A stretch of 45,667 nucleotides of DNA from Coxiella endosymbiont of Ornithodoros maritimus. Lineage in GTDB: Bacteria > Pseudomonadota > Gammaproteobacteria > Coxiellales > Coxiellaceae. A program made the translations under genes and the position numbers. The DNA lies in contig NZ_CAJRAM010000010.1 in the NCBI RefSeq assembly GCF_907164965.1, positions 1 through 45,667 on the forward strand, written 5' to 3'. The notes under the pieces are model-generated. The model saw only the letters and a list, made by a program, of their open reading frames with translations, ran no database searches and was not told the DNA's origin. Of the stretch, positions 1 to 10,159 are shown piece after piece. How positions within the stretch are numbered: position 1 is the stretch's first letter; every line of letters starts with the position of its first letter.

Positions 1-127
1 TTGCTTCAATTAAAACAAACCTTTCCATTAATTCCGCCTGCTCAGAAGATAAATTCATCGCTTTCCTTCGTGTACGGGGAAATCCATTTGTTATAGAATC
101 CAACACCTTCTTGTGAGGTTTAATCAT
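1..127 (-). CDS. Hypothetical protein, N-terminal part, cut by window edge
   Basis: A minus-strand reading frame runs off the left edge of the window. The first in-frame ATG is at 127 and gives MIKPHKKVLDSITNG and onward, rich in Lys, Arg and Glu. The frame stays open upstream to 238, with a possible GTG at 226, so the true start may be earlier or the gene may be broken. No clear Shine-Dalgarno precedes the ATG. I do not recognise the family. It faces away from the decayed plus-strand fragments to its right and may itself be a fragment. Confidence 0.3.
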   Translation of the reverse strand, partial: MIKPHKKVLDSITNGFPRTRRKAMNLSSEQAELMERFVLIEA

Positions 128-198
128 GTCCAATCGCAAATAACTTTCCGCAATAGCCCCTTTGTTTTTGCTGCTTTTTATTGATGGGATGGGGTTGA

Positions 199-369
199 GC
201 CTGCTTTTTCCTGCTAGGGGAGCACTCGATTAAAAAATCAGAATATGGAAATCTGCACGGCTGGGAATTGGAGAAAGAATCAGCAGCAGGACAAAAGAAG
301 GTTAACGAGATTTTTGATCGTATAATAAAGCCTTATTGGATTCAAGAAGAATTAGAGCAAAAGGACTAA
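199..369 (+). pseudogene. C-terminal fragment of an unrecognised protein
   Basis: An open plus-strand frame ends at TAA 367-369 and reads like real protein, for example KKVNEIFDRIIKPYWIQEEL near its end. It has no start codon with a ribosome site, and its frame is closed upstream by TGA at 196-198. It overlaps the upstream extension of the minus-strand frame at 1-238, so only one of the two can be genuine there. I read it as the tail of a decayed gene of unknown function. Confidence 0.3.
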
Positions 370-555
370 GAAAAAACATCAAAAATAAAACTTCTTACGG
401 TATTTCCGAGGGATTGTTGATTAAATGGTTTGGGTCGGAACTACTGGCTTTCAAATCCGTGTTAGTTAACATAACGGAACCGCCCCTCTTTCTCGCACAA
501 TTTGTTGCAAAATAAGCAAATGCAGATTTGTTGCAGTGGAAGACCTGTGATGTTT

Positions 556-2120
556 TGATGTACGCGGCCTTTAATATTCGCAATATTTACGAAAAAACTC
601 TGAAGGAAAATGGTTTTGATCAGCACAAGAAAACGGCGATAAGCCAATATATGGGCTTGACAAAAAGTTAAAAGAATTTAAGTCGGAAAGTAAAGAAGAC
701 GACAATCTTTCGAAAGACCCTGAAATAAGAAAATTACACGAAGAAGCAGGAAAAGCCTAAACTTCTATTTCTGTGATTGCAAAAGAGGAATTAGAAATTT
801 TAAGAAGAAGTTCTGAAATCGTTAATATATTCAAATTACTCAATGTGTTTTCGGTTAATGTGCCGCTAGGGATTGTAGGAAACTTTCCTCTAATAGTAAG
901 TAGTAAGCCTTGGTTTGAGTCGAGATGTTGATCCCGAATCATGCCCTAATTATCATCACTTAATTGAAGACCCATAGGCTCTTATTTAGACAATGGGAAA
1001 CAGTACAACAGCTTGGAACATAGCAACAATCAATAAAATTACTAGAAAACTTTATGACTGTGAGAAAAGCTTTTAAAAGAAAATATCAATCAAGTTAGAT
1101 CTCAATTTAAGGAACTCGCAGAAAGTAGAAAAGGTATTTCATAAAATTCTATAAATGGAACCGTAACGATTGATGCTGAGGGTGATCATCAGGTGGCTTT
1201 TTCAGCGATTGTTGAAGGTGTGAAAACAATTTTTTCTAATTTAGGAAATATAAAGAATCAACTGGGTGAAAGCTTTTTCCCTGCTCGGTTATGGCTCAAT
1301 GTCGCCAAGTTCCCCTGTGCCCAAGCATTATGGGGGATCAATTATTAGCTTGGGTGCGAAATGGCCTAGGTGAGGAAATTTTAATCAACACTAAGCGGCA
1401 AGTCGAGCGAAATGTTTTTAGATGGTCGCAGGAGTCTCACTTCTTTTGACAAGAGATTCCAAGGCAACGTCTACGCCCAAGCCCTTTAAATTGTATTAAT
1501 TAATGAGGATCTGAAAAGTTTGCTGATGGTGGAAAAGGGAATAGAGTAGGATTCTTTCGAAGATCAAAGACTAGCTAATCGCGACTATTATCAGTTTGAT
1601 GGTCCCAATAAGGAGAGGGTATTAAGACCCGAGGATAGAGATTAAATTCAAAAACAAATTGACACATGGTTGTGCCGAAATATCCTAGGTCCAAAAATAA
1701 TCTTAAAAAGGAATTTAGGAGCAGTTGCCCAATTAGATATTGAGTTCAAGCGAGCGGTAGGAATGTTTTCTCGAGTCGGGTTTAGCACTACAGACTGTAA
1801 AAAGTTTTTTAGCGATGGTGGTGCAGCAAATAAAAATCACTTAACAGGGTCGGATTTAACTCTTTATTCGGAAGAAGCGCAGAGTTATCTTATTTGTTGT
1901 CGCTAACCGATGAAGATAGGGTCGCGAGACCGATACACGGAAATTTTTAAATACCGTTATTCGAGCCATCCAAGAAAATAGGCCAATAGGTAAAATAAAG
2001 TATGGTAAAACTACATGGGATAAGTTTGTTGAATTAGAAGTGGACGAGTTAAAAGAGAGGATTCTACCCCAACGACAAAATGAAGAAAAAATAGAAGAAG
2101 CCCTTGGCCTTACCCTTTAA
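556..2120 (+). pseudogene. Decayed large gene or genes of unknown function
   Basis: Plus-strand blocks of protein-like sequence lie in shifting frames, separated by stops. Examples are YAAFNIRNIYEKTLKENGFD (about 560-670), GTVTIDAEGDHQVAFSAI (about 1155-1215), MGDQLLAWVRNGLGEEIL (about 1330-1385) and WDKFVELEVDELKERILP (about 2018-2072), ending at TAA 2118-2120. The direction is constant and the composition is soluble and charged. This is what one broken long gene, or two adjacent ones, would look like. I do not recognise the family. The longest uninterrupted piece is 1670-1906. A 9-bp hairpin follows the last stop. Confidence 0.45.
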
Positions 2121-2129
2121 AACTTCAAC

Positions 2130-2153
2130 GAGCCCTGTGATTGAACAGGGCTC
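2130..2153 (+). terminator. Hairpin after the decayed gene
   Basis: Arms gagccctgt (2130-2138) and acagggctc (2145-2153) pair perfectly around a 6-nt loop. There is no T-run directly after the stem (a T6 stretch begins near 2175), so it is a candidate relic terminator only. Confidence 0.4.
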
Positions 2154-2183
2154 AGTTAATCGCTGGTTGTCATATTTTTTCTC

Positions 2184-2339
2184 CTATGTTAGGATTGCCC
2201 CACTCTCTAAAGGATAAGGATATTCAGTGTGTTTCCAACAAACGAGCTCATCAATCTTTCCCGTTTTCAATTTTTTAACAGCACTCTTTAATTTTTTTGT
2301 TCTTTTAACGTTAAGTTTGACTTGGATTTTGCTCATCAT
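2184..2339 (-). CDS. Small basic hypothetical protein, 51 aa
   Basis: An intact minus-strand frame runs from ATG 2339 (or the adjacent ATG 2336) to TAG 2184-2186. The product begins MMSKIQVKLNVKRTKKLKSA. It is Lys-rich and has a Trp/Tyr/Pro stretch near the end. No convincing Shine-Dalgarno precedes it. Its first codons lie opposite the surviving 5' end of the cydA pseudogene, in a decayed zone. It could be a small basic protein, a fragment, or chance. No function can be assigned. Confidence 0.3.
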   Translation of the reverse strand: MMSKIQVKLNVKRTKKLKSAVKKLKTGKIDELVCWKHTEYPYPLESGAILT

Positions 2340-3719
2340 GGAGTCGGTTTACGTCAAAACCAGGAATGCTATTTACAAAGACATGACTTAATTTTGGTCG
2401 AAATTATTAGCCATTAATTTCGCGATGGGTGTATTAACCGGTATTATACTTGAATTTGAATTCGGTCAAAATTAGGCTTACTTCTCACGGACGATTGGCG
2501 GCAGTTTCGTGCCGGTGTTGGCCGTCGAATGAATCACCGTTTTTATGTTAGAAGCCACGATGCTTGCCCTATTCTTTTTGAGCTGGAATAAAGTGGGTAA
2601 AAAAGCCAATTTGCGAATCACCCTTTTTAATGGCATTAGGCGCGGGCCTTCCTATCGTTAATATTTTAGCAAGCAACAGTTGGATGCAAAAATTTACCGC
2701 GACGACCTTTAATTATCAAAACATAAGCTTAGAGTTGCACAGCATTATTGGGCTTTATTTAAATTCCTTGGCACAAATACAAATTAGTCACGTCGCTTTT
2801 GACGATTTTTTAACGGGTTCAATATCTGTTATCTAGGTGAGTGCTTTTTTATATATTGGTAGGAATGGATATAGAGTTTGCGAAACGCTCTTTTACCGTG
2901 GGGGTGGGTTTTGGATTAATTTGCGCTTTGGCTGTTGCTTTTTATGGGGATCAAAATGGATTGCAAGTTGCTAAATATGAACCTGAGAAAATGGCCGCCA
3001 TAGAAGCGCAATGGCAAACGCAAAAACCGTCGGCGTCTTGGTATCTCGTCGCTTTTCCCAGTCAAAAAGGATAAAAAAATTATTTCGTCATTCCTATTCC
3101 TTACGGGTTGAGTCTCATTGCCACACACTCCCTAAAAGGCCTTGTGCCTGGTGCGCTTGAGTTGATGAAAGGTTATAAGCAAGGCATTGAAAATAGCAAT
3201 CTCGCAATCTTTATAATCGTTATAAAAACGATTTTGGTTTTTATTAGATCGTTATAATCTTCGTGTTGTGAATTCGACCCCGGCGGAAATTGAAGCGGCG
3301 ACGCGCCGCGATACTATTCCTAACACGGCCATTGCTTTTTGCTCCTTCCGATTTATGTTTGGGCTTTGGGGCCTGATGCTTTTATTATTAATTTTTGGTT
3401 TTTTTATTGTTATTGCAATACACTCACGCAGGACCGCTTATTTTTACGCTGTGCACTTTACGCTATTCCATTGCTTTTTTAGCTGCTGAATTCGGATGGA
3501 TTCTGGCAGAAAGTGGTCGCCAACACGTGGAGCATACACGAAATATTGCCGACTTTTATGAGTGTTGTGACAATATCCGTATCGACCGTAATGACGAGTT
3601 TATTAGGCTATATTGCTTTTTATTCGTCATTATTTGTTATTGAATTATTTTTAATGTTTAAATACGCTCGTCGCGAACGCAGCAGTTTAGAGATCGGGCG
3701 TTATTATTTTGAAAGGTAA
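2338..3719 (+). pseudogene. cydA: Cytochrome bd ubiquinol oxidase subunit I, decayed
   Basis: In the intact state CydA is the haem-bearing, quinol-oxidising membrane subunit of the high-affinity bd oxidase. Clear matches to it are spread over all three frames: MESVYVKTRNAIYKDMT, FWSKLLAINFAMGVLTG, MLEATMLALFFLSWNKVGKK (near 2545-2607), FAKRSFTVGVGFG, AAIEAQWQTQKPSASW, and the tail ELFLMFKYARRERSSLEIGR ending at 3719. In-frame stops occur within the first 60 residues, with several frameshifts after. About 35 residues are missing at the 5' end, including the first membrane segment. No functional product is possible. It lies directly before a similarly broken cydB. Confidence 0.9.
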
Positions 3720-3747
3720 AAAAACGACTTTGAAAGTAGTTTGACGG

Positions 3748-4845
3748 ATGATCATTGGTTCAATTTTAGTTGTCTATGCAAACACCGCTGGCTTTGGTTT
3801 TAGCGTCACTATGATCATGCTTTTTTGCGCAATGAAACGCAGTGACGAATTTTGCTTAATACGAGTGCGCCCATCTAAGGTGATAATCTCACTTGGATTT
3901 TATTTGTGGGTGGCGGGCTTTCGTCGTTTGCCGGTGGTTTATAGCACAGCGTTTTCCAGGTTATATTTATTTCATTATTTATCATGTGGGCTCTTTTTTT
4001 GCGTCCGCTAGGCTATGATTATCCAGGAAAATTGCCGAGTCCTATTTGGTGGCGTTTATGGGATCTTGCTTTACTCATTAGTTCTATCGTGCCAGTATTT
4101 TTCTTTGGGTTGGCTTTTGGCAACTGCTTGCTAGGGTTTCCTTTTCATTTTGATTCCCTATTTCAAGATTATTATACGGGAAGTTGGTTTGAGTTATTTA
4201 ATGGCTTTGGAATTTTATCGCGAACAGCTTCTGTTCTAATGGTACTCATGCACGGTTCAGCTTATATCCAGGGAAGAACCGAAGGAGATCTGCGTGAATT
4301 AGGTTGAAAAATCCATTACATTGCCACTGTATTTTTAACGATTGCTTTTTTACTCGCAGCTCTTTTGGTGCTTTATCGCATTAAAGGCTATACATTACTT
4401 ACCCTAAAGACGCCACGATTTATCCGCTTAATAATCTAGTTATCCGTGCCATGGGTGTGTGGTTAAATGGCTATAATCATCACCCGCGGGAATATTTCGG
4501 ATCTATTTTTGCTTATCTAGGGATAATATTAACTTTGTTAAGTAATTTTTTTTAGGTAATATACTTTCTGTTTTTGCTCGAGTGCATTAGCGATCATGGG
4601 ACTTATTTGGCACTATCGGATTCACTGTATTCCATTTTACTATGCCATCCTCAACAGCGGCAGAGCAAAGTTTGATTGTATGAAATGTCACTTCCAGTCA
4701 ATATGGATTAAATGTAATGCTTTATGTCGGGATCATTCTATTTATTATTATTTTGAGTTATAAACTTTATGTGTACTATATAATATGATCTAAACAAAAA
4801 ACCATTATCGAAAAAGATTTGGAAGCGGATAAACATTATTATTGA
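3748..4845 (+). pseudogene. cydB: Cytochrome bd ubiquinol oxidase subunit II, decayed
   Basis: CydB is the second membrane subunit of the bd oxidase. Recognisable family blocks are PLGYDYPGKLPSPIWWRLWD, FFFGLAFGNCLLGFPFHFD, YYTGSWFELFNGFGILSRTA (all within 3984-4307), PFYYAILNSGRA-type residue runs near 4640, and a tail EKDLEADKHYY that ends at TGA 4843-4845 and matches the usual CydB C-terminus. Frames change at least three times and a TGA closes the central block at 4305-4307. The N-terminal 15 or so residues are not recognisable. The pattern is point decay rather than insertion. Confidence 0.88.
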
Positions 4846-4851
4846 GGGAGT

Positions 4852-4962
4852 ATGTTTTATATAATTACAGGTTTGTTGTTATTGCTCGCTATGAGATTTG
4901 GATTTTATTTAACGTTGCGAATGGACAAATGTATCGGGTGGCAAAGCGATAAAATCACGTAG
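4852..4962 (+). CDS. Possible CydX-like small membrane protein, 36 aa
   Basis: An intact frame starts at ATG 4852 after a gagggag ribosome site and ends at TAG 4960-4962. It begins MFYIITGLLLLLAMRFGFYL: one hydrophobic helix followed by a short charged tail. Size, topology and place directly after cydB match CydX, the single-helix accessory subunit of bd oxidase (usually about 37 aa), though the usual Trp residues near the N-terminus are absent. The PPTase ATG follows its stop without a gap, so translation of this frame may survive because it couples into that gene. With CydAB gone it has no obvious partner. Confidence 0.45.
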   Translation: MFYIITGLLLLLAMRFGFYLTLRMDKCIGWQSDKIT

Positions 4963-5694
4963 ATGAGTAATACTTGGAAAGTTATTGAGGAAAAGCCTTC
5001 GCTTATCGAAGGCGATGTGCATGTGTGGCGCGTCTTTTTAGATCGTCCCACTCAAGGAATCGAAAAGAAATGGAAAATTTTATCGCCGGGAGAGCAAGCG
5101 CGGGCTGATCGTTTTATACAATCCGAACATCGGCGTCGTTTTGTAACCTCGCATGCAGCGTTGCATACTATCTTAGCGAGCTATTTACCGGAATTAAAAG
5201 GACGAGTCCGATGTCGTTATAACCATCATGGAAAACCCTATCTTAAGGACAGCCCTTTACTACAATTTAACCTTTCAGATTCAAGCGCTTTCGCTTTGTG
5301 TGCGGTAACGCGGAATCGAGAGGTTGGTATTGATATCGAATTTATGAAATCGGGTGTTCACGTCGAGCAAATCGCCGAGCGGTTTTTCTCGCCTGAGGAA
5401 AGCCAAACGTTGAAAGCATTACCCGCTGAAGCACGGCTTGAAGGATTTTATCGAATTTGGACATTGAAAGAGGCTTATCTAAAAGCGATTTCTCAGGGAT
5501 TATCTTTCCCCTTGCAGAAATTCACAACGGATGCGAAAGCGGAAAAGGATGCCCTCTTATGGGTCCAAGGCGAGCCGGAAGCACCAGCTCAATGGTCGCT
5601 TTCTCCTCTTCCCAGCGCAAAAGGCTACATGGCGGCTCTCGCCGTCCAAGCCCCAATTAAAAGCATCCATTATTTTGATTGGGCCCCAGGCTGA
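4963..5694 (+). CDS. Sfp-type 4'-phosphopantetheinyl transferase
   Basis: This 243-aa protein is predicted to move the phosphopantetheine arm of coenzyme A onto a serine of acyl or peptidyl carrier proteins in the cytosol. The superfamily signature is clear: GKPYL (residues 90-94), FNLSDS (102-107), the metal-binding VGIDIE (121-126, Asp124 and Glu126) and WTLKEAYLKA (166-175). The length fits the Sfp/AcpT class rather than the 120-aa AcpS class. The ATG abuts the stop of the preceding small frame and lacks its own strong ribosome site, so it probably depends on coupling. It is intact although the cyd genes upstream are dead. Whether it serves fatty-acid ACP or another carrier is not visible here. 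Confidence 0.88.
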   Translation: MSNTWKVIEEKPSLIEGDVHVWRVFLDRPTQGIEKKWKILSPGEQARADRFIQSEHRRRFVTSHAALHTILASYLPELKGRVRCRYNHHGKPYLKDSPLLQFNLSDSSAFALCAVTRNREVGIDIEFMKSGVHVEQIAERFFSPEESQTLKALPAEARLEGFYRIWTLKEAYLKAISQGLSFPLQKFTTDAKAEKDALLWVQGEPEAPAQWSLSPLPSAKGYMAALAVQAPIKSIHYFDWAPG

Positions 5695-5722
5695 CCAAAG
5701 CTTTTCTTTTTCCACATTCAGG

Positions 5723-5751
5723 TTGACATCCACTGTATTGTTACGCACAAT
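5723..5751 (+). promoter_or_regulatory. Candidate sigma-70 promoter for tRNA-tuf cluster
   Basis: A perfect -35 TTGACA (5723-5728) is followed after 17 bp by CACAAT (5746-5751, four of six consensus bases). It lies about 95 bp before tRNA-Tyr and could drive the tRNA-Tyr/Gly/Thr-tuf transcript. This is sequence match only. Confidence 0.45.
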
Positions 5752-5847
5752 ATCACGCTTGATTTTTGAGGTGATTTGTGCATGACATCGGTGAAAAAGC
5801 CCGACAGGGTTCTTTCATCTTTGTGATTTGAGTGGGTAAGCGTATTT

Positions 5848-5929
5848 GGAGGGGTTCCCGAGTGGCTAAAGGGATCAGACTGTAAATCTGACGGCTCAGC
5901 CTTCGTAGGTTCGAATCCTACCCCCTCCA
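5848..5929 (+). tRNA. tRNA-Tyr (anticodon GTA)
   Basis: A class II tRNA with acceptor stem ggagggg (5848-5854) paired to cccctcc (5922-5928). The anticodon loop ctgtaaa gives GTA, a long variable arm follows, and the T-arm is gtaggttcgaatcctac. The discriminator is A5929. The next bases do not spell CCA, so the end would be added by the CCA enzyme. It is the first of three tRNAs ahead of tuf copy 1, the same order as the tyrU-glyT-thrT-tufB unit of enterobacteria. Confidence 0.97.
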
Positions 5930-6038
5930 CATCAGAAGACAGAGGACTGATGACAGAAGACAGATCGCTGTGTCGCTTCGCGATAGTTTAAAAAATATAT
6001 TGCGACGAAGCCGCACCACCTTCAGTGTCTTTTGAAAA

Positions 6039-6109
6039 GCGGGTGTAGTTCAACGGTAGAACTTCAGCCTTCCAAGCTGATAGCGTGGGTTCGACTCCCA
6101 TCACCCGCT
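6039..6109 (+). tRNA. tRNA-Gly (anticodon TCC)
   Basis: Acceptor gcgggtg (6039-6045) pairs with cacccgc (6102-6108). The anticodon loop cttccaa gives TCC, which reads GGA and GGG. The T-loop ttcgact is standard, the discriminator is T6109, and no CCA is encoded. It is 2 bp from tRNA-Thr, so processing of a joint precursor is expected. Its GGG-reading ability is notable because the next protein gene, tuf, uses GGG heavily. Confidence 0.97.
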
Positions 6110-6111
6110 CC

Positions 6112-6189
<78 letters not shown>

Positions 6190-6260
6190 CTGGTAGCGAG
6201 GCTTACTGCAACGCCTTAAGAATTATTATTTGATTAATCGTTTTTTCGGAGGTCATCTTC

Positions 6261-7454
<1,194 letters not shown>

Positions 7455-7500
7455 TCGGAGGTTGCAGAAGACTGCGAGGACAATAGATAGAAACGTTGTG

Positions 7501-7540
7501 TTGTTGATACAACAATTGAAATTAGTGGCGGCGAAGCCGC
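7501..7540 (+). other. Two small hairpins after tuf copy 1
   Basis: ttgttg-ata-caacaa (7501-7515) and gcggc-gaa-gccgc (7528-7540) form adjacent hairpins within the conserved 3' flank. The same pair occurs after tuf copy 2 at 24476-24490 and 24503-24515. No good T-run follows. They may stabilise or process the tuf mRNA end. Confidence 0.5.
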
Positions 7541-7561
7541 ACCACTTACTGTTTTCTGTTT

Positions 7562-7634
<73 letters not shown>

Positions 7635-7678
7635 CTAACGAGAGCTGGCTCTCTGAAGCAGTGGATAAGAGAAAATTT

Positions 7679-8062
7679 ATGGCCCAACAAAGTGTAACGC
7701 TAGAAAAAAAGTCACGGTTCGATGGCTTAAAATGGCTGCTAATTGTTACTCTTTTGGTCGCAGCGATTGTAGCTGAATTTTATTATAGCCAAGTGACGTG
7801 GGCTATTCGTGCAGCCGTTGGGATTGTCGTGCTTGTGATATTATTGGCGATCGCTTCACAAACTGACAAAGGCCGAATGGCTTGGGGTTTTATTAAAGGC
7901 GCGCGGACGGAGTTGCGCAAAGTAGTTTGGCCAACTCGTCAAGAGACGCTTCAAACAACGTTGGTTGTTATTGTGATGGTTGTAATTACGGCCCTCATTT
8001 TATGGGGCCTTGATAGTTTATTTATGTGGGCTATCGGATGGATGGCTGGACAAAGAGGATAA
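7679..8062 (+). CDS. secE: Preprotein translocase subunit SecE
   Basis: SecE clamps SecY in the inner-membrane SecYEG channel. The 127-aa product has two early hydrophobic helices (about residues 19-60), the conserved cytoplasmic amphipathic segment with FIKGARTELRKVVWPTRQET, and a final membrane helix. This three-helix form and the length match gammaproteobacterial SecE. ATG 7679 was chosen because the frame upstream runs into tRNA-Trp. It is followed by nusG after a 69-bp gap, the classical secE-nusG pair. Confidence 0.96.
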   Translation: MAQQSVTLEKKSRFDGLKWLLIVTLLVAAIVAEFYYSQVTWAIRAAVGIVVLVILLAIASQTDKGRMAWGFIKGARTELRKVVWPTRQETLQTTLVVIVMVVITALILWGLDSLFMWAIGWMAGQRG

Positions 8063-8131
8063 TAAAATCTCGCGTCCGAAGAATTATTGTTCTTGTTGAT
8101 CGCGCTGGGGGTTTTGAGGAGTTTATTAAAG

Positions 8132-8653
8132 ATGACTGAAGAAAAAAAACGTTGGTACGTGATACACACTTATTCGGGTGACGAAAATTACGTTGTTAAA
8201 GTGCTTAAAGAACATATCCATCTAAAAGAACTCAATGAATTTTTTGGTGAAATTATTGTTCCAACAGAAGAAGTGGTGGAAATGCGAAGTGGGCGAAAAA
8301 GAAAAAGCCAACGCAAATTTTTTCCAGGTTACGTTTTAGTGCAAATGATCATGAATGATAAAACCTCCGACCTAGTACGAAACATACCCCAAGTAGTACG
8401 TTTTATCGGGGGCATTACTGATAAAGATGCAGCACAAATTTTACGACGGGTTGAAGAAGGGGAGGCCAAACCTAAACCGAAAGTGCTTTTTGAGCCTGGT
8501 GAAGTCGTTCGTGTAATTGAAGGCCCGTTCGCCGATTTCAACGGCGTGGTTGAAGACGTCAATTACGAAAAAAACCGTTTGCGAGTCTCAGTTCTTATTT
8601 TTGGACGTTCGACGCCGGTCGAATTGGAATTTGGTCAGGTCGAAAAAAGTTAG
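8132..8653 (+). CDS. nusG: Transcription termination/antitermination factor NusG
   Basis: NusG (173 aa) binds RNA polymerase to support elongation, Rho action and coupling to the ribosome through S10. The N-terminal NGN domain begins [17 protein letters not shown] and includes [11 protein letters not shown]. The C-terminal KOW domain spans [19 protein letters not shown] to the end. ATG 8132 fits the family start ([10 protein letters not shown]) and has gaggag upstream. An in-frame GTG/TTG region further upstream is not needed. A terminator-like hairpin follows at 8684. Confidence 0.97.
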   Translation: MTEEKKRWYVIHTYSGDENYVVKVLKEHIHLKELNEFFGEIIVPTEEVVEMRSGRKRKSQRKFFPGYVLVQMIMNDKTSDLVRNIPQVVRFIGGITDKDAAQILRRVEEGEAKPKPKVLFEPGEVVRVIEGPFADFNGVVEDVNYEKNRLRVSVLIFGRSTPVELEFGQVEKS

Positions 8654-8683
8654 GAGCATAGAGTAAATCTGTGCGTTTAAAGT

Positions 8684-8715
8684 AAAATCTCTGGCGTTTG
8701 CGGCCGAGATTTTTT
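8684..8715 (+). terminator. Intrinsic terminator after nusG
   Basis: aaaatctc (8684-8691) pairs with gagatttt (8706-8713), with extra GC pairing inside the loop and T residues at the end. It separates secE-nusG from the rplK operon. Confidence 0.75.
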
Positions 8716-8776
8716 AAAAGCAATTGGGGAGCTCATTGAATAACAGATGATGAGCGATTGAACCCAGGAGAAAATT

Positions 8777-9214
8777 ATGGCAAAGAAAATAACGGGCTAT
8801 ATTCGCCTTCAAATAAAGGCCGGCGAAGCCAATCCCAGTCCACCGGTGGGTCCAGCGTTGGGCCAACATGGCGTTAACATCCGGGAATTTTGTGAAGCAT
8901 TTAATACGGCAACCAAAAATATTGAAAAGGGCTTGCCGACTCCCGTCATTATCACGGTGTATGCGGATCGCACTTTTTCTTTCATTACTAAAACGCCGCC
9001 CGCTTCTGTTTTATTGAAAAAGTTTGTGCTTAAAGGTAAAAGCGGTAGTGCGCGCCCTAACACGGAAAAAGTAGGTAAAGCAACGCGTCAGCAATTAGAG
9101 GAAATCGCCAAAATGAAAACACCCGATCTCACCGTAGTTGATTTAGAGGCCGCTATCCGCACCATCGCAGGAACAGCGCGCAGTATGGGCATCGACGTAG
9201 AGGGGGTTGAATAA
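8777..9214 (+). CDS. rplK: 50S ribosomal protein L11
   Basis: L11 (145 aa) forms the GTPase-associated centre with 23S rRNA and L10-L12 and binds thiostrepton-class drugs. The Pro-rich N-terminal domain begins [20 protein letters not shown] and includes [15 protein letters not shown]. The C-terminal RNA-binding domain includes [20 protein letters not shown]. It is a few residues longer than the usual 142. An aggag site precedes the ATG. Its stop overlaps the rplA start (TAATG), so the two are coupled. Confidence 0.98.
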   Translation: MAKKITGYIRLQIKAGEANPSPPVGPALGQHGVNIREFCEAFNTATKNIEKGLPTPVIITVYADRTFSFITKTPPASVLLKKFVLKGKSGSARPNTEKVGKATRQQLEEIAKMKTPDLTVVDLEAAIRTIAGTARSMGIDVEGVE

Positions 9215-9912
9215 TGGCGGCAAGACTGACGAAAAGACGAAAAACCCACGCCGAAAAGGTGCAGCGTGATAAAGCTTACCCTTTTTCAGAGGCTATCAAG
9301 TTAATAAAGGAATGTGCAAAAGCGAAATTCAATGAAAGCATTGATGTAGCGATTAACTTAGGGATCGATTCTCGCAAGTCCGATCAGGCTATTCGTGGTG
9401 CCACCGTCTTGCCACACGGAAGTGGGCGCACGGTGAAAGTAGCTGTTTTTGCTCAAGGAGATAATGTAGAAAAAGCTAAAGCCGCTGGAGCGGACATCGT
9501 TGGCTTGGACGATCTCGCTGAGCGCATCCAGGGCGGGGATATTGATTTTGACGTGGTAATAGCAACGCCCGAAACCATGCGAGTTGTGGGTAAATTGGGT
9601 CAGGTATTGGGACCGCGGGGTTTAATGCCCAATCCAAAGGTAGGCACGGTAACCACGGATGTCGCTTCGGCGGTGAAGAATGCCAAGCAAGGCCAAATTC
9701 TCTATCGTATTGATAAAAATGGTATTATCCACTGCACTATTGGCAAGATGGGTTTTGAAGAAAAGGCACTGGAGGAAAATTTCCTAGCTTTATTGAATGA
9801 TATCAAAAAAGTTAAACCGAGCGCAGCTAAAGGAACATATTTAAAGAAATTAACGTTATCAAGCACAATGGGTCCTGGAATAGCTATAGATCAAACAACA
9901 ATAGGATCCTAA
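9214..9912 (+). CDS. rplA: 50S ribosomal protein L1
   Basis: L1 (232 aa) builds the mobile stalk near the E site and, in relatives, represses its own operon by binding mRNA near rplK. The signature [18 protein letters not shown] followed by [15 protein letters not shown] is intact, as is the terminal [14 protein letters not shown]. The start overlaps the rplK stop. A 247-bp leader then precedes rplJ. Confidence 0.98.
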   Translation: MAARLTKRRKTHAEKVQRDKAYPFSEAIKLIKECAKAKFNESIDVAINLGIDSRKSDQAIRGATVLPHGSGRTVKVAVFAQGDNVEKAKAAGADIVGLDDLAERIQGGDIDFDVVIATPETMRVVGKLGQVLGPRGLMPNPKVGTVTTDVASAVKNAKQGQILYRIDKNGIIHCTIGKMGFEEKALEENFLALLNDIKKVKPSAAKGTYLKKLTLSSTMGPGIAIDQTTIGS

Positions 9913-9984
9913 ATTGCGCAACATCCGGAATTAGTAGCCTGTATGGATCGAAGCGGAATACAGGTATGGGGGGTGACGTTAGAA

Positions 9985-10159
9985 AAGATTTCGCGGTAAA
10001 CGTCATTGACGTTAACCGTCGAAGACCGTGGGTACCTGATGGTTTAAAAGCACGTCTAGGTGTGCTGCTCACGCAGACGGTGCTTATCCAACAGGTTGTC
10101 ACCGAAACGGTGGAAATAGCAAGAGCTATTTCTTTGTAATAACAACGGGAGAAGAGGCA
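9985..10159 (+). promoter_or_regulatory. L10 leader-like mRNA region
   Basis: The rplA-rplJ spacer contains paired segments expected of the L10(L12)4 autoregulatory leader: an imperfect hairpin ggtaaacgtca/tgacgttaacc near 9993-10016, the segment gaagaccgtgggtac near 10021, and a perfect 8-bp hairpin gaaatagc/gctatttc (10113-10132) followed by a T-rich end just before the rplJ ribosome site. In relatives, L10 binding to this leader represses rplJ-rplL translation. The assignment is from position and local pairing; no covariance model was run. Confidence 0.65.

Noticed and set aside
5782-5826. 14-residue plus-strand frame with gaggtg upstream, before tRNA-Tyr
   Set aside because: It has a plausible ribosome site, but the length, lack of conserved features and position within a likely tRNA leader make chance more likely.
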